The position numbers and the translations under genes are program-made. The notes beneath the pieces are model-generated. The model did not search any database. It saw nothing but the letters and a program-made list of their open reading frames with translations, and was not told the origin of the DNA. A stretch of 5,609 nt of DNA from an uncultured Francisella sp. GTDB lineage: Bacteria > Pseudomonadota > Gammaproteobacteria > Burkholderiales > Neisseriaceae. Every line of letters starts with the position of its first letter. Within the stretch, counting starts at the first letter, position 1. The stretch spans positions 1 to 5,609 of the forward strand of contig CAJPTP010000082.1 of NCBI GenBank assembly GCA_905373555.1. The letters run 5' to 3'. Positions 5,440-5,609 of the stretch are shown piece by piece.

Positions 5440-5609
5440 GTTTGCCCGCCCTTTCCTTGCCCGCGCGCCGCCTGTCTGTTTCCTTGCCGCTTGCATGGGC
5501 TCGGCCGCGCCCATCGCCGCTTGGCGCCGTTTCCCAAGCCCCTCGGCGCCGGCGGATCGCCCCCCCCCACCCGGGGGGGGGCAACCCCGAAATTCGATGA
5601 GATCAAAAA
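5440..5609. other. Intergenic tail with small inverted repeats and no supported gene
   Basis: No frame has a ribosome site plus sensible composition. Two minor inverted repeats are visible: ATGGGC (5495-5500) with GCCCAT (5509-5514), and GCTTGG (5519-5524) with CCAAGC (5534-5539). An all-G/C hairpin follows at 5559-5582. GGCGCC occurs at 5523-5528 and 5545-5550. Confidence 0.6.
5559..5582. repeat. Homopolymeric G/C hairpin
   Basis: G, nine C, then A and three C, nine G, then C: a perfect 10-bp stem of G:C pairs only, with loop ACCC. No T-tract follows on either strand, so it is not a standard terminator. Homopolymer lengths here may be affected by sequencing or assembly error. Confidence 0.85.

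Noticed and set aside
4351..5514. N-terminal extension of the purM frame to 763 codons
   Set aside because: The extension runs antisense through the terminator and the lipoprotein gene and passes the purM -10 box. PurM has no such extension; the ribosome site at 4356-4359 fixes the start at 4350.
5373..5606. Minus-strand frame entering from the right edge
   Set aside because: It begins with TTG at the edge, is Arg/Gly/Pro-rich and reads across the bidirectional terminator.
1..5609. tRNA, rRNA, riboswitch, insertion sequence or attachment site
   Set aside because: No cloverleaf, conserved riboswitch core, transposase fragment or flanking duplication could be recognised by eye on either strand.

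Overview
The window is high-GC, plasmid-free-looking chromosomal DNA from a bacterium, most likely a betaproteobacterium of the Burkholderiales. This rests on the closeness of the FolC and PurM motifs to proteobacterial forms and on the order folC, DedD-like gene, cvpA, which is the usual proteobacterial folC-dedD-cvpA-purF block. A narrower guess (for example Sutterellaceae) cannot be justified from the sequence alone.

Layout. Four genes lie on the minus strand and are read right to left: purM (3223-4350), folC (1703-3034), a DedD-like membrane protein gene (436-1539) and the start of cvpA (1-375, cut by the window edge). One gene lies on the plus strand: a lipoprotein of unknown function (4699-5385), divergent from purM. 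The 348-base divergent region holds a TATAAT box for each side, a strong hairpin at the predicted 5' end of the purM message and a decaying tandem array of 10-11 base repeats. purM is closed by a two-hairpin terminator, and the lipoprotein gene by a near-perfect bidirectional terminator. The last 170 bases contain no gene I can support, but do contain an all-G/C hairpin.

Function. PurM makes the imidazole ring of purines. FolC makes and polyglutamylates the folates that supply one-carbon units to the same pathway. CvpA normally sits directly upstream of purF, which would lie just outside the left edge. So the minus-strand genes form a purine/folate cluster with an envelope protein embedded in it, although terminators and internal promoters suggest at least two separate transcripts.

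The most notable points are: the gene in the dedD slot has lost (or never had) the C-terminal SPOR domain and ends in two copies of a short GKKY-containing motif; the phased repeats upstream of purM; and the unassigned lipoprotein. I found no CRISPR, mobile element, tRNA, rRNA, toxin-antitoxin or defence system. No convincing new biological system is visible.
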